Shown here piece by piece: positions 59,404 to 64,000 of a stretch of DNA of 64,000 nt. The stretch is from Symbiobacterium terraclitae (lineage in GTDB: Bacteria; Bacillota; Sulfobacillia; Symbiobacteriales; Symbiobacteriaceae). The position numbers and the translations under genes are program-made. Each line of letters begins with the position of its first letter. Positions within the stretch are counted from its first letter, which is position 1. Where the stretch lies: the NCBI RefSeq assembly GCF_017874315.1, contig NZ_JAGGLG010000004.1:62001-126000 (forward strand), read 5' to 3'. The notes below the pieces were generated by a model. It saw nothing but the letters and a program-made list of their open reading frames with translations, ran no database searches and was not told where the DNA came from.

Positions 59404-60419
59404 GGCGCGCCCTCGCCCTCCTCCTGCTCCTCCTCTCGCTCCCGGCAGCGCCGATCGCGGCGGCGGCAGTCCCGGCCACGGCATACCTGGAGCAGCTGCA
59501 GGCCGCCGAGGGGCTGCTCGGCGAGGCCGAGGCGTCGCTGGCCCGGGGGGACGAGGCCGCTGCCCGGATGGCGGTGCGCTCCGCCGGCCAACGGCTGACG
59601 GGCATCGATCAGGTGGTCAGCCCGGCCGGGGAGGTCCGGGCTGACCTCTCCGACCTGCAGGAGGCGCTGCGGGAGGCCGCGGCCGATCCCACGGCGCTGG
59701 GTAGCGCCAGGGAGGTGCTGGAGGCGCACCTGCGCGCGGCCGAGGAGCTCGTTGCAGCAGACGCAGTGGAGGCGCCGGGCGCCCGCGCCAGCCTGGACCG
59801 CGCCCTCGCCCAGGTCGCAAGCCAGTCGCTGCTGCAGCGGGCGCGCAACTGGTTCCTCAGACTGTTCCTGCGCGGGATCGACCGGGCCGAGCCCGCGTCC
59901 TTCCCGGTCTGGGCCTACTGGGTCGGCGGGGCAGTCGGCGCCCTCGCGCTCACCTGGGCGGGCATCGGCCTCTACCGTGCGCTCACCGGCCACGGCGCGG
60001 GCCGCGAGGGGGTGTGGGTCGGTGGGAGAGGGACCGCTTCCGCACGGCCGCCGCAGCCCGCCGAGCTGCTGCAGCAGGCGCAGGCCGCAGCCGGGCGGGG
60101 CGAGTACCTGGAGGGGATCCGGCTCGCCCACCTCGCCCTGCTGCTCCACCTCGACCACCTGGACCTCATCAGCTACCGGCCGGCCCAGACCAACCGGGAG
60201 CACGAACTGCAGCTCCGGAGCCGCGGACCCTCCCTGCTGCCGGCGCTGCGGCGCCTGCACGACCTGGTGGAGGAGTGCCTCTACGCCGGACACCCGGCGC
60301 GTGCTGCCGAGTACGGGCAGGCCGAGTCCCTGGTGATGCAGCTATGGCGAGAGGGGGATGCCGCATCAAGAAGCCAGGACGCGACGCCTGGCCGGTCATC
60401 GCCGGCCTCATCGCACTGA
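59400..60419 (+). CDS. DUF4129 domain protein
   Basis: 339 residues: signal peptide (1-23), a helical extracytoplasmic region (to about 150), one membrane segment (YWVGGAVGALALTWAGIGLY) and a cytoplasmic DUF4129 domain (REYLEGIRLAH-type GEYLEGIRLAHLALLLHL, YRPAQTNREHELQLR, EECLYAGHPA). Found with MoxR/DUF58 genes in many bacteria. The last 76 bp overlap the next gene in another frame. Confidence 0.8.
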   Translation: MRRALALLLLLLSLPAAPIAAAAVPATAYLEQLQAAEGLLGEAEASLARGDEAAARMAVRSAGQRLTGIDQVVSPAGEVRADLSDLQEALREAAADPTALGSAREVLEAHLRAAEELVAADAVEAPGARASLDRALAQVASQSLLQRARNWFLRLFLRGIDRAEPASFPVWAYWVGGAVGALALTWAGIGLYRALTGHGAGREGVWVGGRGTASARPPQPAELLQQAQAAAGRGEYLEGIRLAHLALLLHLDHLDLISYRPAQTNREHELQLRSRGPSLLPALRRLHDLVEECLYAGHPARAAEYGQAESLVMQLWREGDAASRSQDATPGRSSPASSH

Positions 60420-61481
60420 TCTTCGTGGGCACGCTGCTGGGCGGCGGCAGCCAGGCCCGCTCGGCCATGGCTCCCGCCGGCTCCACCTACTCGCGGAGCC
60501 CTGACGGGCTTTCCGCCATCTACGCCGTCTTCGCCGACCAGCGCGCAGCCCTGCGCTGGAAACTGCCGCTGGACCGGTTGGACGACGACGTGGACCGGCT
60601 GGTGATCTGGAACGTGGAAGGCCTGAGGCCCGAAGAGGTGGAGGCGCTGGAGCGGTGGGTGGCGCGGGGACACGCTGCCCTGGTGGGGGGAGATCTGACC
60701 AACCCGCCGGCACCCTGGCCGGGCACGATCGACCCCGGAGTCCCCGGCAGCGCCCGGCCCGCAGCCGCCCACCCCGCCACCGCCGGCATCCGGGAGGTCT
60801 CGGTGGGGGGCGCCCACTTCCGGGGCGGGTCCGCGGATCAGCTGGTCCACCTGAAGGATGCGGGCGGGCGGCCGGTGCTGGTCTCCTGGCGGGTCGGGGA
60901 GGGCCGCCTCTTCTGGTCGGCCGACACCGCCTGGCTGAGCAACGCCCGCATCGGCGAGGCCCAGAACCTGGAGCTGGCGCTGCAGACCCTGATGCCCCGG
61001 GGCGGTGGCCAGGTGGCGTTCGACGAGTACCACCACGGCTACACCTCACCCACCCACTGGTGGCAGCTTCTGCGGGAGTCGCTGAGGGCCTTCGCACTGC
61101 TTATGGCCGCAGCCCTGACGCTCTTCTTCTGGTCCTTCGGCGTCCGCTTCGGCTCGCCGCTGCCCGCGCCCGTCCGGCCGCCCCGGGCGGCGGTGGAGTA
61201 CGTACACTCCATGAGCCAGCTCTACCGGCGGGCAGGCGCCGGGGAGGTGGTGCTGCGGGCCCTCTACCGCTCGCTCCGGGCCCACCTCGGCCGGCTGACG
61301 GGCGGCGTGGCGGACCTCTCCCACGCCGAGATCGCGCGCCGGGCGGCCCCCCGCTGCGGGGCCGCCGAGGCGGAGATCGAGCGGCTGCTGAACCGGACGG
61401 CGGATTCGAACCTGAAACCCTCCGAGGCCGAGCTGATCGCCCTGGCCCGGGACGTGGAGAACCTGCAAAGGAGAATCGACC

Positions 61482-61504
<23 letters not shown>
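60344..61504 (+). CDS. DUF4350 domain protein
   Basis: About 386 residues from ATG 60344; a clear ribosome site is lacking, so translation is probably coupled to the upstream gene. N-terminal membrane segment (VIAGLIALIFVGTLLGG), a DUF4350 domain (YSRSPDGLSAIYAVFADQRAALRWKLP, LVIWNVEG, LVGGDL, GRLFWSADTAWLSN, FDEYHHGY), a second membrane segment (AFALLMAAALTLFFWSFGVRFG), then a helical tail. Resembles GATase1-like fold proteins of MoxR clusters, with no catalytic Cys seen. Overlaps MoxR by 23 bp. Confidence 0.78.
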
Positions 61505-62437
<933 letters not shown>

Positions 62438-62438
<1 letters not shown>

Positions 62439-63751
62439 TGGCAGCCCGGCGGGTCATACGCCGGTTCAGCCCGACGCCCCTCCTGCCCCTCCTCCTCGCC
62501 CTGACGGCGCTCCCCTCCCTGTTCCCGGGGATGCTCTGGCTCAGCCTGGTGCTGGCCGGCCTGCTGGCGGCGGCGGCGCTGGCCGACCTGGCCGCCTCGC
62601 GCCACCAGATCGAGGCGGAGCGCCGGGTCGACGGGCCGCTCTCGCTGGGGGAGGCGGGCGCCATTGGCCTGGCCTTCCGCTGCCTGGGCGCGCCGGTGCA
62701 GCTGGAGGTGCGGGACGACCTGCCCATTCGCCTGGAGCCGGCGGCGAAGTGGCCGACCGTCAAGCTGCAGCCCGGGGCCTGGACCGAGGCGACCTACCGG
62801 GTGAGGCCGCGGCGGCGCGGCCGGTACGCCATCGGTCCGCTGCACGGGCGCTACCGCTCCCCGCTGGGCCTTTGGCGTCAGACCATCACCTGGCCGCTGA
62901 CGGACGAGGCGCGGGTCTACCCCAACCTGCGGGCCGTCAGGCAGTTCGAGGTCTCCATGCGCAAAGGAAGGCAGCTGGAGGGGCTGAAACGGGCCCGGCT
63001 TCGGGGGACGGGCACCGAGTTTGAGTCGCTCAGGGAATACCAGGAGGGGGACGAGTTCCGGGCGATCAACTGGCCGGCCTCCGCCCGGCGCGGCGGCCTG
63101 GTGACCAACCTCTACCAGGCCGACCGCTCGCAGCCCATCATGCTGCTCATCGACGCGGGCCGGCTGATGATCCCGCAGATCAAGGGCCTCTCCCGGCTGG
63201 ACCACGCCCTGAACGCGGCGCTCCTGCTGGCGACGGTGGCCGCGGAGCGCGGCGACCAGGTGGGCCTGATGCTGTTTGGCGGCAAGGTGAAGACCTTCGT
63301 GCCGCCCCGCAAGGGCAGGGGCCACGTGATGGCCATGCTGGAGGCCATTTACGACGTTGCACCGGAGCAGGTGGAGCCCGACTACGGCCGGATGTTCGGC
63401 TGGTTCCGGGCCAGGCACCGCAGGCGGTCACTGGTGGTGCTCTTCACCGACCTGATGGACCCGGAGATCAACCAGGGGCTCATCGCCCACCTCTCGGCCA
63501 TGGCCTCCCGCCACCTGGTCCTGGTGGTCACGCTGACCGACCCGGCGGTGCTCTCCCTCAGCCGCTGCCTGCCCGCCGATTCCCGTCAGGCATACGAGAA
63601 AGCCACCGCGCTGGAGGTGCTGGCACAACGGGCCGAGACCCGGGCCAGGCTGCAGCGCAGTGGCGTGATGGTGATCGACGTGCCGCCGGAGTCCTTCTCG
63701 ACGGCGGTGGTCAACCGGTACCTGCAGATCAAGGAGCAGGGTCGCCTGTAA
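62438..63751 (+). CDS. DUF58 domain protein (VWA-like partner of MoxR)
   Basis: A 437-residue protein. Two N-terminal membrane segments, an Ig-like stretch (RPRRRGRYAIGPLHGRYRSPLGLW) and a DUF58 core RGTGTEFESLREYQEGDEFRAINWPASARRGGLVTNLYQADRSQPIMLLIDAG, followed by a VWA-like domain (VVLFTDLMDPEI). DUF58 proteins are the usual MoxR clients. Last gene of the operon; overlaps the convergent SpoIIM-like gene by 23 bp. Confidence 0.92.
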
Positions 63752-64000
63752 GGCCGGCGGCCTCCTGCGCGCGGCCCTCGCCCGGCTGCTCTGGGCGCCG
63801 CCCGGGCAGCAGCCAGTAGGCGATGCCCAGGGCGAAGGTCACCGCGGCCACGCCGTACTTGCCCCATTCCGGGAGGCTCGCCATGGGGGTGATGAAGCCC
63901 TCGACGGCCGCGGCCACCAGGAAGAAGGGCAGCGAGCTCAGCACCAGGATGGCTGCCCGCCGGGCGCCGGCCGCGAAGGCGGCCCCCCGGGTGAGGTCGC
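63729..64000 (-). CDS. SpoIIM-like membrane protein, C-terminal part
   Basis: Only the last 90 or so codons are inside; the gene begins beyond the window. LSSLPFFLVAAAVEGFITP is the C-terminal membrane signature of the stage II sporulation protein M family; a second membrane segment (YGVAAVTFALGIAYWLL) and a Pro/Glu-rich tail follow. SpoIIM-like genes are regular companions of MoxR/DUF58/DUF4129/RDD clusters, outside sporulation as well. Convergent with DUF58. Confidence 0.78.
   Translation of the reverse strand, partial: DLTRGAAFAAGARRAAILVLSSLPFFLVAAAVEGFITPMASLPEWGKYGVAAVTFALGIAYWLLPGRRPEQPGEGRAQEAAGLTGDPAP

Overview
The window is one continuous, very G+C-rich chromosomal segment with almost no spare DNA. 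It looks like a high-GC, endospore-forming, Gram-positive bacterium, most like Symbiobacterium (inferred from gene content and composition; no search was run). The evidence: sporulation genes (spoIIP, a yyaC-type protease, a spoIIM-like gene), HrcA/CIRCE heat-shock control, perfect sigma-A type promoters, frequent GTG/TTG starts behind strong GGAGG sites, and a Firmicute-type gene order around dnaK, lepA and comEC. No tRNA, rRNA, CRISPR array, prophage or insertion sequence was seen.

Layout. 1-5.9 kb (minus): the start of floA, an NfeD membrane protease, and an apparent operon of a 4Fe-4S ferredoxin, a molybdopterin-binding protein, a HAD-like protein and a Mo-bisPGD oxidoreductase. 6.1-8.8 kb (minus): yqeY, rpsU, a HIT protein, ddl and a zinc-ribbon membrane protein. 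8.9-10.5 kb (plus): two PIG-L deacetylase paralogues, the first lacking the usual catalytic Asp. 10.5-18 kb (minus): rsmE, prmA, a membrane-anchored unknown, dnaJ, dnaK, grpE and hrcA, with two CIRCE operators each just downstream of a clear promoter. 18-21 kb (minus): guaA, hpt, yyaC. 21-27.3 kb: a FUSC-type membrane protein, a Met/Gly-repeat protein, then NUDIX, lipoprotein, mobA and a NarL-type two-component pair.

27.3-28.6 kb is the only long stretch without a firm gene. It holds a terminator, two to three copies of a 124-bp-period repeat, strong hairpins, a gene remnant and perhaps one small gene. 28.6-31.5 kb (plus) is a polar amino acid ABC transporter. 31.6-35.3 kb (minus) holds two tandem secreted subtilases that arose by duplication of the gene with its promoter region. 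35.4-40.8 kb holds a frameshifted gene, argH, a GH31 glucosidase, a CYTH protein and a small zinc-ribbon protein.

40.9-53.8 kb is a second conserved Firmicute block (hemW, lepA, spoIIP, greA, a GH18-like protein, rpsT, holA, comEC). In Bacillus-type genomes hemW-lepA-spoIIP lies directly beside hrcA-grpE-dnaK-dnaJ; here about 23 kb of other genes separates them. 54.5-58.3 kb (plus) is a complete potABCD polyamine transporter operon. 58.5-64 kb is a tightly overlapping operon (membrane protein, DUF4129, DUF4350, MoxR ATPase, DUF58) facing a SpoIIM-like gene that runs off the end: a MoxR-centred envelope or morphogenesis system that is the least understood multi-gene unit here.
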